18,606 bases of DNA from Chitinophagaceae bacterium (lineage in GTDB: Bacteria; Bacteroidota; Bacteroidia; Chitinophagales; Chitinophagaceae). A program made the position numbers and the translations under genes. Of the stretch, positions 1 to 7,082 are shown piece after piece. Below the pieces are notes generated by a model. The model ran no database searches. It worked only from the letters and a program-made list of their open reading frames with translations, and was not told the DNA's origin. The stretch spans positions 1-18,606 of the forward strand of contig JANYEU010000462.1 of the NCBI GenBank assembly GCA_025362915.1. Reading direction: 5' to 3'. How positions within the stretch are numbered: position 1 is the stretch's first letter; every line of letters starts with the position of its first letter.

Positions 1-789
1 AATTCAATTGGTCAGGGAGAAGTACAGACCACCATTGTACAGTTGGCAAATGTGATGGCCACCATTGCAAACAGGGGCCATTATTACACACCTCACTTGG
101 TAGATTCCATTGAGGGGGGGGATATTTATGGATTGCTCGATTCGTTTAAAGTGATACATACTACACGGGATGTACCAGACAGCGTATTTACACAGGTACA
201 GGATGGTATGCAAGCCGTAATGGAATTTGGCACAGGTGCTGCCGCACAAGTACCGGGCATTGTGGTTTGTGGTAAAACAGGAACCGTGCAAAACTCTGCT
301 AAAGTGAATGGCGTAATGGTAAAACAAAAAGACCATGCCTTCTTTGGTGCGTTTGCCCCAAGGGATAATCCCAAGATTGCCATTGCCATTATTTGCGAAA
401 ACGCAGGTTTTGGTGCAGAATCTTCTGCTCCCATTGCCGGCTTGATGATAGAAAAGTACTTGCGTGATTCCATTGCAGGAAAAGAAAGACAAGACAGAGT
501 GGAAGCACTAACAAAAAAGAACCTTATTCCACCAATAATGCGTTTGGCTATGGCAAGGATGGATTCTATCAAACAAGCAAAAATCTTATTGTTGCAGCAA
601 AAAATGAAAGAAGATGAGGATACCACAGAAGAAGAGATTAAAATGGATACAACCAATGAGGCAAGTCCAATGCAAATAAAACATAAACCAGCCAAGGATA
701 CAGGTAAAAGGGCATTCACTTTTCGCAATGCCGCTATCTTGGTTGACGAGAAAAAATACAATTTGAATAAGAAATCCACAAAGGCATAA
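1..789 (+). CDS. mrdA: Penicillin-binding protein 2 (peptidoglycan transpeptidase), C-terminal part
   Basis: This is the 3' end of a class B penicillin-binding protein, open at the left edge, with 262 codons visible. The frame starts with SIGQGE, the conserved run seen ahead of the last transpeptidase segments, and carries the KTG active-site box as GKTGT at bases 271-285. The catalytic SxxK and SxN motifs would lie upstream, outside the window. PBP2 cross-links septum-independent (lateral) peptidoglycan in the periplasm as the partner of the glycosyltransferase RodA, whose gene follows after 6 bases. About 80 residues after the end of the transpeptidase fold form a hydrophilic, Lys/Glu-rich tail; a C-terminal extension is common in this phylum, but its job is unknown to me. 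Assignment rests on the motifs and the rodA neighbour. Confidence 0.93.
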   Translation, partial: NSIGQGEVQTTIVQLANVMATIANRGHYYTPHLVDSIEGGDIYGLLDSFKVIHTTRDVPDSVFTQVQDGMQAVMEFGTGAAAQVPGIVVCGKTGTVQNSAKVNGVMVKQKDHAFFGAFAPRDNPKIAIAIICENAGFGAESSAPIAGLMIEKYLRDSIAGKERQDRVEALTKKNLIPPIMRLAMARMDSIKQAKILLLQQKMKEDEDTTEEEIKMDTTNEASPMQIKHKPAKDTGKRAFTFRNAAILVDEKKYNLNKKSTKA

Positions 790-795
790 CCCACT

Positions 796-2151
796 ATGGC
801 TACTACAAATAAAAATAATACACAGATTTCACCAGGCATAGATTGGGTTATCATCTGGGTATATGCTGCGCTGGTAGGCATCGGCATCCTATGCATTTTT
901 ATGGTGGAATACAAGCCAGGCATCAATATCCTGCAATCTTTCATTGCAGGCAAAACCAACTACAGCAAGCAACTCATGTTCAGCAGCATCTGTGTGGTGA
1001 TGGCCATGTTCATTCTTTTGGCAGATAGTAAATTGTTCACGGCCTTTGCCAACCTGATGTACGCCTTTGGCATTATGCTCATGCTTGCCACCTTTGTTAT
1101 TGGCAAAAGTATCAATGGTTCCAAAAGCTGGATTCCCCTTGGTGGCGGTTTTAACCTTCAGCCCGCAGAGATTTGCAAGATATTTACTTCCCTTGCCTTG
1201 GCTAAGTTCCTGGCCCGACAGGAAACAGATTTCTCTAAGTTGCAATCGCAAATAATAGGTGGCTGTATTGCGCTAGCCCCTGCCTGTTTGTCTATTTTGC
1301 AAAACGAAACGGGTCTTGCCCTTGTTTACTTTTCTTTCTTCATTGTTATGTATCGTGAGGGATTGCCGCCAGGGTTATTGATTATAGGTTTTTCATTTGC
1401 TGCTTTGGTTATTGCCACCTTGGTTTTAGAGCCAAACACATTGGCCATTGCCCTTACCATTATTGCCGGCGCCGTTATTTATTTTACCCGAAGGATACGG
1501 AAACGTAATAAAAAACTGCTGGCAACCATCATTGTTGTGTGGGTTATTTGCGTAGGTGTACAGCGGTTTGCGGTACCCTATATTTTTAATAATGTTTTTC
1601 AGTGCTATCAGAGTACACGTATTTTTAGCATGGTGGGTAAGGATTACGACTGTAGCCAAAACAAGAGTGCCATGCGCCGTGTGGCCGATAAAGAAAAGGC
1701 TGCAAAGAAGCCCGACGATTATAATGTACGCCAAAGCAAGATAGCCATCGGATCGGGCGGATTGATAGGAAGGGGCTTTTTAAAGGGTACACAAACACGG
1801 GGCAAATATGTGCCGGAACAGCATACCGATTTTATTTTTACCAGTATTGGCGAGGCATTTGGGTTGGCAGGGTGCGCCGTGTTTTTGGGTCTTTGTCTTT
1901 TTTTATTGCTTCGCATAATCAATACGGCCGAAAAACAACGAAGCATATTTAGCCGTGTGTATGCCTATTGCGTAGCCTGTATAATGTTTTTCCATATCGT
2001 GGTAAATGTCTGCATGACCATTGGTTTGTTTCCTATTATTGGTATCACACTGCCGTTTATCAGCTATGGCGGCTCTTCTTTATTAAGCTTCACCATCTTA
2101 CTATTTATCCTTGTTCGGTTGGATGCAGACAGGCAAATGGTATTGAGATAA
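796..2151 (+). CDS. rodA: RodA, SEDS-family peptidoglycan glycosyltransferase
   Basis: The 451-residue polytopic membrane protein polymerises lipid II into glycan strands during cell elongation, working with PBP2. Hydrophobic segments run from about residue 15 to 440. The SEDS signature is clear: KSINGSKSW near 104-112, LQPAE at 121-125, QSKIAIGSGG at 313-322, and PEQHTDF at 340-346, where Asp345 aligns with the catalytic Asp of the family. The C-terminus has LPFISYGGSS. The protein is about 80 residues longer than the E. coli form. Much of the excess is a charged loop at about 277-310 (DYDCSQNKSAMRR, then Lys-rich), a feature of Bacteroidota RodA proteins. It starts 6 bases after the PBP2 stop and is surely cotranscribed with it. 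Confidence 0.96.
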   Translation: MATTNKNNTQISPGIDWVIIWVYAALVGIGILCIFMVEYKPGINILQSFIAGKTNYSKQLMFSSICVVMAMFILLADSKLFTAFANLMYAFGIMLMLATFVIGKSINGSKSWIPLGGGFNLQPAEICKIFTSLALAKFLARQETDFSKLQSQIIGGCIALAPACLSILQNETGLALVYFSFFIVMYREGLPPGLLIIGFSFAALVIATLVLEPNTLAIALTIIAGAVIYFTRRIRKRNKKLLATIIVVWVICVGVQRFAVPYIFNNVFQCYQSTRIFSMVGKDYDCSQNKSAMRRVADKEKAAKKPDDYNVRQSKIAIGSGGLIGRGFLKGTQTRGKYVPEQHTDFIFTSIGEAFGLAGCAVFLGLCLFLLLRIINTAEKQRSIFSRVYAYCVACIMFFHIVVNVCMTIGLFPIIGITLPFISYGGSSLLSFTILLFILVRLDADRQMVLR

Positions 2152-2179
2152 GCCAGCATTGAATGATTAATACAAAATA

Positions 2180-2263
2180 AACGACCTTTTTCTTTGAATT
2201 AAAGGTCTTGGATTGGCAATAAAAGGTCTTAAATTGGGAATTAAAGACCTTGAAAATTGGGAA
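2180..2263. repeat. Four 21-bp tandem units between convergent rodA and yidD
   Basis: A core of AAAGGTCTT or its reverse form AAAGACCTT recurs at 2180 (one mismatch), 2201, 2222 and 2243, exactly 21 bases apart. The 12 bases between cores are related but variable. Cores 3 and 4 are inverted relative to each other and form a hairpin: AAGGTCTT at 2223-2230 pairs with AAGACCTT at 2244-2251, then after one mismatch four more A/T pairs close a GGG loop. An outer 8-bp inverted repeat, CCAGCATT at 2153-2160 and AATGCTGG at 2278-2285, brackets the array and may be chance. The array lies between two convergent genes with no conventional intrinsic terminator, so it may serve as a two-way transcription end. 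That role is inference. Confidence 0.8.
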
Positions 2264-2330
2264 TCGTATACAGGAATAATGCTGGATGCAGTTTTATTTG
2301 TCGATAATTAGTTAGTAATACTTCTCCAAC

Positions 2331-2561
2331 TCAGGGTACAGGATCATGACCATGCCCCCCCCAGGGATGGCAGCTACTTATTCTTTTTATCGCCAACCAT
2401 AAACCTTTTATGGGGCCATATCTCTGCAAAGCTTCCAAAGCGTAATGCGAGCAAGTAGGGGTATAACGGCATTTTGGACCTAGAATGGGCGATAATACAT
2501 ATTGATAAAACCGTATCAATACTATAAAAGGGAAATTAATTATTTTGATTAATGTTCTCAC
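2331..2561 (-). CDS. yidD: YidD, membrane protein insertion efficiency factor
   Basis: A 76-residue protein with a hydrophobic N-terminal segment (about 5-25) followed by the family core: LSPILGPKCRYTPTCSHYA at 23-41, then SSCHPWGGHG at 62-71. The three conserved cysteines (31, 37, 64) are present and the length is typical. YidD sits at the inner face of the cytoplasmic membrane and assists YidC-dependent insertion. The start is GTG at 2561, inside the last codons of rnpA, giving a 26-base overlap and probable translational coupling. The order rpmH-rnpA-yidD is the widespread bacterial arrangement, although yidC itself is not next to it here. Confidence 0.95.
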   Translation of the reverse strand: MRTLIKIINFPFIVLIRFYQYVLSPILGPKCRYTPTCSHYALEALQRYGPIKGLWLAIKRISSCHPWGGHGHDPVP

Positions 2562-2949
2562 CCAACGTCTTTATTAGTTTATCAATAACAAGCGGCATCT
2601 TCCTTTTAAGCAGCGCATTTTCTGGCAAAACCTTATCTATATACATAAAAAAGACAACCAATTGTTTTCCGTTGTCTGCCAGATGCTCATGCAGCGGATG
2701 TTTGTTTACCCGGTAATGTTCCTTTATCAATCGTTTTATCCGGTTTCTATCTACAGCCTTTTTAAACTTTTTGCTACTGGCACTTACCCCAATCTTCAAT
2801 GGAGAATCCATCGGCTCCTCCACCAACATAAAAACAACCTTGATAGGAAATACCAAGAACGTACTTCCTCCAGCAAAAAGTTTTTCTATCAGCTTCCTGC
2901 TTTTAAGCATTTCCTTTCGTGAAAGATTATATGAAGGATTATCTGCCAA
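2536..2949 (-). CDS. rnpA: Ribonuclease P protein component
   Basis: The 137-residue basic protein is the protein subunit of RNase P, which with its RNA matures the 5' ends of tRNAs. The family signature DRNRIKRLIKEHYR is at 67-80, preceded by the central strand region with KIGVSASSKKFKKAV at 52-66. The N-terminal LSRKEMLKSRKLIEKLF (9-25) matches the usual opening helix. The start is taken as TTG at 2949, because an in-frame TAG lies immediately before it and the next ATG (residue 14) would remove conserved sequence. A hairpin terminator lies 30 bases upstream, so the gene is expressed by read-through from rpmH or from a promoter I cannot see. Confidence 0.93.
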   Translation of the reverse strand: MADNPSYNLSRKEMLKSRKLIEKLFAGGSTFLVFPIKVVFMLVEEPMDSPLKIGVSASSKKFKKAVDRNRIKRLIKEHYRVNKHPLHEHLADNGKQLVVFFMYIDKVLPENALLKRKMPLVIDKLIKTLGENINQNN

Positions 2950-2979
2950 CTATTTTTCTTATTGATAATTCAAAACAAA

Positions 2980-3010
2980 AAAGACCGTTTCCACAAAGGA
3001 AACAGTCTTT
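2980..3010 (-). terminator. Intrinsic terminator or attenuator between rpmH and rnpA
   Basis: AAAGAC-C-GTTTCC and GGAAAC-A-GTCTTT pair around an ACAAA loop, giving 6+6 base pairs with a single C/A mismatch. On the minus strand the hairpin is followed by TTTTTTGTTTTG, the usual U-tract. It begins 30 bases after the rpmH stop and ends about 30 bases before the rnpA start, so it should lower rnpA-yidD expression relative to rpmH. Confidence 0.85.
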
Positions 3011-3039
3011 ATAATGATTTGATAATAATTTATCTGTAA

Positions 3040-3195
3040 TTATTTTAAACCCTTCGCGCTAGAAACAGTAAGGTATTTACGGCCTTTTGCCCTACGGCTT
3101 GCCAATACTTTACGTCCATTAGCTGTTTGCATACGCTTACGGAAACCATGTACCGTTTTACGACGCTTTTTATGTGGTTGAAATGTTTGTTTCAT
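3040..3195 (-). CDS. rpmH: 50S ribosomal protein L34
   Basis: A 51-residue, very basic protein opening MKQTFQPHKKRRKTVHGFRK and continuing RMQTANGRKVLASRRAKGRK, which is the L34 signature. It is a component of the large ribosomal subunit. The family length is 44-52 residues, and the Lys-rich end after RAKGRK is the longer form seen in Bacteroidota. ATG at 3195 is the only sensible start. It is the first gene of the rpmH-rnpA-yidD group and has its own promoter-like site about 80 bases upstream. Confidence 0.98.
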   Translation of the reverse strand: MKQTFQPHKKRRKTVHGFRKRMQTANGRKVLASRRAKGRKYLTVSSAKGLK

Positions 3196-3236
3196 GTTTT
3201 AAAAATTTTAATAACCCAATAATAATTTTCAACTTT

Positions 3237-3259
3237 ATAGTGGTCACCATCACCACTAT
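3237..3259 (-). promoter_or_regulatory. Perfect hairpin in the rpmH 5' leader
   Basis: ATAGTGGT (3237-3244) and ACCACTAT (3252-3259) form an 8-bp stem without mismatch around a 7-base loop. It lies between the putative rpmH promoter (3274-3281) and the rpmH start (3195), about 40 bases upstream of the ATG, so it would be in the 5' untranslated RNA. No U-tract follows. It may be a leader structure or an operator; the sequence does not decide. Confidence 0.5.
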
Positions 3260-3273
3260 TTTCGAAAGGACGG

Positions 3274-3281
3274 CAAAAGTA
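3274..3281 (-). promoter_or_regulatory. Bacteroidota-type -7 element for rpmH
   Basis: Read on the minus strand this is TACTTTTG, a full match to TAnnTTTG. A TTTTGG stretch lies about 21-22 bases further upstream, close to the expected -33 spacing. The site lies about 79 bases upstream of the rpmH ATG and explains transcription of the ribosomal cluster. Confidence 0.6.
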
Positions 3282-3344
3282 GGGGAATAAGAATAAAATA
3301 GACCAAAATTATTGTTGAAAAAGGTATATTATTTTAAAATTCCA

Positions 3345-3746
3345 TTAAGAAAAGAAGGAAACAACGGCTGGCAGTGTTTTTATGTAGTTGCAGGTATCCA
3401 TTTTTAATGGTTTTTCCAAGAAATGGATTACTTGAGAATATTGTTTTGCTTTTATTTTATCGCCGGTATCTACAGAGGAGGTAACCATAATTACTGATAG
3501 CTTTTGTGCAAAGGGCATTGTCTGTATGGCATCCAAAAACTCCCATCCATTCATCACTGGCATATTGATGTCTAAAAGTATCAGGTAATGTTGGTCTTCT
3601 ACAAATTCTGCCGAAAGAAACTCCAATGCAATCTTTCCATCGCTGAAGGATAAGGGGCTTTCACTTAATTTACTTCTTGCCACCATTACCTTGTGCAAGA
3701 GTATTATCATTTTGTCATCGTCTATTATCAATACATTTAGGGTCAT
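3345..3746 (-). CDS. Stand-alone response regulator receiver protein
   Basis: The 133-residue protein is one receiver (REC) domain with no output domain. The acidic pocket is DDD at 9-11, the phosphoacceptor is Asp59 in LLDINMPVMNGWEF, the switch residue is in VTSS at 88-91, and the conserved Lys is K112 in EKPL. Such CheY-like proteins pass a phosphoryl group or bind a target directly. Its ATG overlaps the stop of the upstream sensor gene as ATGA (3743-3746), so the two are translationally coupled and almost certainly act together. Which kinase supplies the phosphate is open, because the neighbour has no ATPase domain. Confidence 0.92.
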   Translation of the reverse strand: MTLNVLIIDDDKMIILLHKVMVARSKLSESPLSFSDGKIALEFLSAEFVEDQHYLILLDINMPVMNGWEFLDAIQTMPFAQKLSVIMVTSSVDTGDKIKAKQYSQVIHFLEKPLKMDTCNYIKTLPAVVSFFS

Positions 3747-5143
3747 TCTGCAGTTTGGTTTTGAACGTTTTCTGTTTTTTGTACTATTTGCCTTATTATC
3801 TTATCCAATTCTACAGCCGATGAAGAAATGCTTTCTATTAAAGGTAAATTATCCATTTCGCTAGTATTACCTTGTTCAGAAAGTAAACTTGCCAATCCCA
3901 TAATGCGTGCCAACGGCGCACGGACTATATGCGATTGCATCCAGGCAATTTCTTTTAGCCGTTTATTCTGCTCTTCTATCGACTGCAAATAACTCTTGCG
4001 GTCGCTTACATCTCTTTGAATATATATCCAATGGGTGAATCCTCCCTTTGCATCAGAAACTGGCGTAACAGAAACATTTGCCCAATACTTTTTCCCATCT
4101 TTTTTCTTGTTTACAAGCACCAAGTTACAGCTTTGCCAAGTGTTTAAAGACTCTTCCAATTTTTGCATCTCCTCGTCATCAAGTTCCGACCCAAGAAAGG
4201 CTTGCGGGTTAGCACCAATCAATTCCTCACTAGGATATCCGGTCATTTTTATAAACGCTTCGTTCACATAGATTATTGTGTTGTCTCCACCAGCCGTATC
4301 TGCAATAAGGATGGCATCTGTAGCATTGGTTATTACAGATTCCAATAGCCGCATTTTTTCTTCCTCTTCCTTTTTTAGCGTGATGTCCTGCATGGCACCA
4401 ATCATCCTCACAGGTTTATTATTGGCATCAAGTATCATGTAGCCTCTATCCAATACGTATTTATAACTTCCATCAGCACAACGGAATCTATATTCCAATT
4501 GGAATATTGGGATGCCCTTTTTAAAATTAGCCGCCAAGGTTTTAGTCAGATGGCCATAATCATCCGGATGTATCTTTTCCCGCCACCACATTTCGCTATC
4601 CAGCACTTCCTCCTCTTTATACCCAAATACCCTTGTTATTCCTTGGTTTGACACTATTTTTTTCTTACCAATATTCCAATCCCAAATGGTATCACTTGTT
4701 GCTTTTGCCAAAATTTCGTAGCGTTCATTGCTATGAATCAATTTCTTTTCAATCCGTTTACGTTCTATGCTGTAAGTGAGGCTTTTGCTAAGTTGCGACA
4801 GGGTTAAATTATCCTTTATCAAATAGTCCGAAACGCCAAGGGAAAGTGTTTCTATACCAAATTTTTCATCACTATAGCCTGTCAATACAATTACGGGGGT
4901 TAGCTGCGCAAGTTGTATTATATCGTTTACTAAATTTTTTCCGCTATTATCTGGCAAGGAAAGGTCGAGAAACATTGCATCAAACGACACTCCGCTGGTA
5001 AGGAATCTCTTGGCTTCCGCAAAAGTTGATGCCCTTTCTATCGTAGTTCCAGTGGTAATTTCGCTCAAATATTCTTCTAGCAAAATAGCGTCGCCCAAAT
5101 TGTCTTCTATAATCAGTAGGTTCTCTATTCTTGGGGTTGCCAT
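3743..5143 (-). CDS. REC-PAS-PAS sensor protein with a DHp-like end and no ATPase domain
   Basis: The 466-residue soluble protein has, in order, a receiver domain at about 6-122 (Glu13/Asp14, phosphoacceptor Asp60, Thr88, Lys110), PAS domain 1 at about 140-255 with its PAC motif (RCADGSYKYVLDRGY), PAS domain 2 at about 265-382 (DATDAILI-like core, GYPSEELIG, then KKDGKKYWANVSVTPV), and a helical end at 390-458. That end looks like a histidine-kinase dimerisation region, with MQSHIVRAPLARIMGL around His405. The residue after the His is Ile, not the Glu/Asp needed by active kinases, and the protein stops about 60 residues later, with no N, G1 or G2 boxes. It has no membrane segments. I infer a cytoplasmic sensory or scaffold protein that works with the coupled receiver protein. 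The missing domain is not visible downstream in another frame. Confidence 0.88.
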   Translation of the reverse strand: MATPRIENLLIIEDNLGDAILLEEYLSEITTGTTIERASTFAEAKRFLTSGVSFDAMFLDLSLPDNSGKNLVNDIIQLAQLTPVIVLTGYSDEKFGIETLSLGVSDYLIKDNLTLSQLSKSLTYSIERKRIEKKLIHSNERYEILAKATSDTIWDWNIGKKKIVSNQGITRVFGYKEEEVLDSEMWWREKIHPDDYGHLTKTLAANFKKGIPIFQLEYRFRCADGSYKYVLDRGYMILDANNKPVRMIGAMQDITLKKEEEEKMRLLESVITNATDAILIADTAGGDNTIIYVNEAFIKMTGYPSEELIGANPQAFLGSELDDEEMQKLEESLNTWQSCNLVLVNKKKDGKKYWANVSVTPVSDAKGGFTHWIYIQRDVSDRKSYLQSIEEQNKRLKEIAWMQSHIVRAPLARIMGLASLLSEQGNTSEMDNLPLIESISSSAVELDKIIRQIVQKTENVQNQTAE

Positions 5144-5471
5144 CTTAATGTTTTAATGTTTTTCAAATAGACAAATGCAAAGTAAAGCGATTGAGAAATC
5201 AAAATTACGGTCACTTTGCTAATGAATTTTTAAAAGAGTCAATTGGACAAACAACGTTTAGTTAATTAATCAATTTTTAACGCTTACTGTAAGGTTATTC
5301 TTAAACAATTGCTATATCAGGATAAAAATAGAAACTTTTCATGCCAATTATGTCATGTATAACCAAAAATCATCGGAACTACTACAAAAATAGCTTTGTT
5401 GCAAAAGTTAAAATTACATCGAATGAGATTACCTTACCCTGTTATTGGTGGCTTTTAATTTAATTCGTGCC
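5144..5471. other. Divergent intergenic region between the sensor gene and gldB
   Basis: This AT-rich stretch of about 330 bases has no credible gene. It should hold the promoters of both divergent units. A good -7 element for gldB is listed separately. On the minus strand TGCATTTG (5171-5178) is one mismatch from the -7 consensus, with TTTTG about 20 bases upstream, and may serve the sensor operon, but this is weak. GCAAAGT (5177-5183) and ACTTTGC (5213-5219) form a short inverted repeat. I see nothing else. Confidence 0.5.
5391..5398 (+). promoter_or_regulatory. Bacteroidota-type -7 element for gldB
   Basis: TAGCTTTG is a full match to TAnnTTTG, 73 bases before the gldB ATG. No clear TTG-type -33 element is visible at the expected distance. 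Confidence 0.45.
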
Positions 5472-6491
5472 ATGAAAAAAATAGTTCCCTATTTATTAGT
5501 GATAATCTTGGCAAGCTGTTCTTCCAAAAAGAAAATTCCAGATGTATCCCAGATAAATATTGATTTGAAAACATTAAGGTTTGAGAAAGATTTCTTTTCA
5601 ATTGATACCAACAATATAGATGCAGGGCTGCAAACACTTTATACCAGGCAAGGCAATTTTTCTAAGGATTTCTTCTACAACATCCTCGGCATCCCTCCCT
5701 TTCCTGATAGTGTGGCGCATGATGCAAAGCTTTTTATTGCTTCGTACAAAAATATTTACGATGCTTCTATCCAGCCCTTCAAGGATTTTCAGCCCATAGA
5801 AAATAAGGTAAAGGAAGGATTAAAATTTGTTCACTATTACTTTCCAAAATATCCTTTACCCAATAAGTTGGTCACTTTTATTGGACCGCTAAATAGCTAT
5901 GCGGGCATCATCACGCCCGACAATGCCATTGCCATTGGGCTGCAACTGTACATGGGCAAAAACTTCCCCGTATATCAATCAGACGAAATACTAAACCTAT
6001 ATCCAGCCTATGTTTCCAGAAAGTTTGAGCCAGAATACATTCCTATAAACTGTATGAAAAACATTGTGGATGATCTGTTTGCCAGCTTTCAGCCAAAAAG
6101 AACAAGTACGCAACTGATAGAAAAAATGATTGACGAAGGCAAAAAACAATATGTGCTGGATGCATTTTTGCCAAATACGCCCGATACTTTAAAAACAGGC
6201 TATACCCAAGAGCAATTAAGCAATTGCTACATATCGGAGAAAACGGTGTGGGGGTATTTTTTAGAGAGCGACTTGCTCTATCAAACTGATCCTACATTGA
6301 TTAGCCCTTACGTAAATGATGGCCCAAAAACAAGCGAACTGGGCGAAGGCTCTCCCGGAAACATCGGGCTTTTTGTGGGATGGCAGATAGTAAAAAAGTA
6401 TATGGAAAAGAATGACAAGATTACTTTGCAACAATTGATAGCCATGCCCGCCAAACAGATATTTGATGAGGCAAGGTATAAACCACACTAA
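5472..6491 (+). CDS. gldB: Gliding-motility lipoprotein GldB
   Basis: The 339-residue protein starts with a lipoprotein signal, MKKIVPYLLVIILASC, with the lipobox LASC and lipidation at Cys16. ATG 5472 is chosen because an in-frame upstream TTG would put nine residues ahead of the signal. The body matches the GldB family: an early region of the type RFEKDFFSIDT, KFVHYYFPKYPLPN, IAIGLQLYMGKNFPVY, a central KQYVLDAFLPNTPD, GYTQEQLSNC, and the end SPGNIGLFVGWQIVKKYM, close to the stop at KYKPH-like KPH. In Flavobacterium, GldB is needed for gliding and type IX secretion, but homologues occur in many non-gliding Bacteroidota, so motility cannot be concluded. The protein is expected in the periplasm, anchored to a membrane. 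It converges with apaG. Confidence 0.9.
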   Translation: MKKIVPYLLVIILASCSSKKKIPDVSQINIDLKTLRFEKDFFSIDTNNIDAGLQTLYTRQGNFSKDFFYNILGIPPFPDSVAHDAKLFIASYKNIYDASIQPFKDFQPIENKVKEGLKFVHYYFPKYPLPNKLVTFIGPLNSYAGIITPDNAIAIGLQLYMGKNFPVYQSDEILNLYPAYVSRKFEPEYIPINCMKNIVDDLFASFQPKRTSTQLIEKMIDEGKKQYVLDAFLPNTPDTLKTGYTQEQLSNCYISEKTVWGYFLESDLLYQTDPTLISPYVNDGPKTSELGEGSPGNIGLFVGWQIVKKYMEKNDKITLQQLIAMPAKQIFDEARYKPH

Positions 6492-6534
6492 GTATTACGT
6501 TTTAAGTTTTACGTAACACCTAAACGTACAACTT
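6490..6534. repeat. 14-bp direct repeat plus inverted copy between gldB and apaG
   Basis: AAGTATTACGT at 6490-6500 and AAGTTTTACGT at 6504-6514 are 14 bases apart and differ at one base. ACGTACAACTT at 6524-6534 is an inverted copy of the second, with one mismatch, around a 9-base loop. The first copy starts on the gldB stop codon and the inverted copy ends two bases before the apaG stop. The hairpin sits where a two-way terminator for the convergent genes is needed, but there is no good T-tract. Confidence 0.65.
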
Positions 6535-6536
6535 GC

Positions 6537-6923
6537 TTAGTTGTATTTACTAGGGGCTATCATTTCGAAGGCGGGTATCTGTACCTGAAATTTCTGTTTG
6601 TTATTTTGATTTTCCATAAAGTAGGTGCCGTGCATCTTGCCCATTTCTGTGCGCAGGTTGCAGCCGCTGGTATATTGAAACTGTTCGCCGGCTTCTATAA
6701 AAGGCTGCAAACCCACCACGCCTTCTCCCTCCACATCCCTGTTTTCGCCGTTGCTATCAAAAATATGCCAATGCCTGGTAAGCAACTTGATGGCAAAATT
6801 GTTATGGTTTTCTATAATGATGCGGTAAGCAAACATATACTCGCTGCCAAGTGGGTTGCTGTATGCCGGCTGAAAGAAAACTTCTACAGTAACAGATACC
6901 CCCGATGAAATTTTAGTAACCAT
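6537..6923 (-). CDS. apaG: ApaG-domain protein
   Basis: The 128-residue protein covers the whole ApaG domain (DUF525), a fibronectin-III-like beta sandwich. Visible hallmarks are FAYRIIIENHNNFAIKLLTRHW at 31-52 (split by the usual turn), DSNGENRDVEGEGVVGLQP at 56-74 with GxGxxG at 66-71, and the end MHGTYFMENQ with the short acidic loop. ApaG is linked genetically to Co2+/Mg2+ resistance in enterobacteria, but its molecular function is unsettled. It is a single gene here, convergent with gldB, with its start at 6923. Confidence 0.93.
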   Translation of the reverse strand: MVTKISSGVSVTVEVFFQPAYSNPLGSEYMFAYRIIIENHNNFAIKLLTRHWHIFDSNGENRDVEGEGVVGLQPFIEAGEQFQYTSGCNLRTEMGKMHGTYFMENQNNKQKFQVQIPAFEMIAPSKYN

Positions 6924-7029
6924 CTGCTTAAATATTTTGCTAAAGATAAATGGAAATTACTTGCAACCCTTTCGAGGAACAAAAAGTTTTATTGTATTGA
7001 TGAAATCCTTTCAAATTACAAACAAAATA

Positions 7030-7057
7030 GGCTGCCTCCAAATTATTGAAGGCAGCC
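7030..7057 (-). terminator. Hairpin upstream of apaG, terminator-like on the minus strand
   Basis: GGCTGCCT (7030-7037) and AGGCAGCC (7050-7057) form a perfect 8-bp GC-rich stem around a 12-base loop. On the minus strand it is followed by TATTTTGTTTGT, on the plus strand by a weaker GTAATGGTTTTATTT. It would stop transcription coming leftward from the 21-bp array before it reaches apaG. No certain gene there needs it. The only candidate is an unlikely reading frame of the array that ends at 7069. Confidence 0.55.
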
Positions 7058-7082
7058 CAGTAATGGTTTTATTTGGGGTTTA

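Noticed and set aside
126..959. Long minus-strand frame opposite the PBP2 and rodA genes
   Set aside because: It lies antisense to two well-supported genes and its translation matches no family I know; it is a shadow.
2536..2561. Overlap of rnpA and yidD as a possible sequencing error
   Set aside because: Both proteins are complete and of normal length, and overlapping starts are common in this cluster.
5445..5471. Upstream TTG start for gldB
   Set aside because: It would put nine residues before an otherwise perfect lipoprotein signal peptide that begins at ATG 5472.
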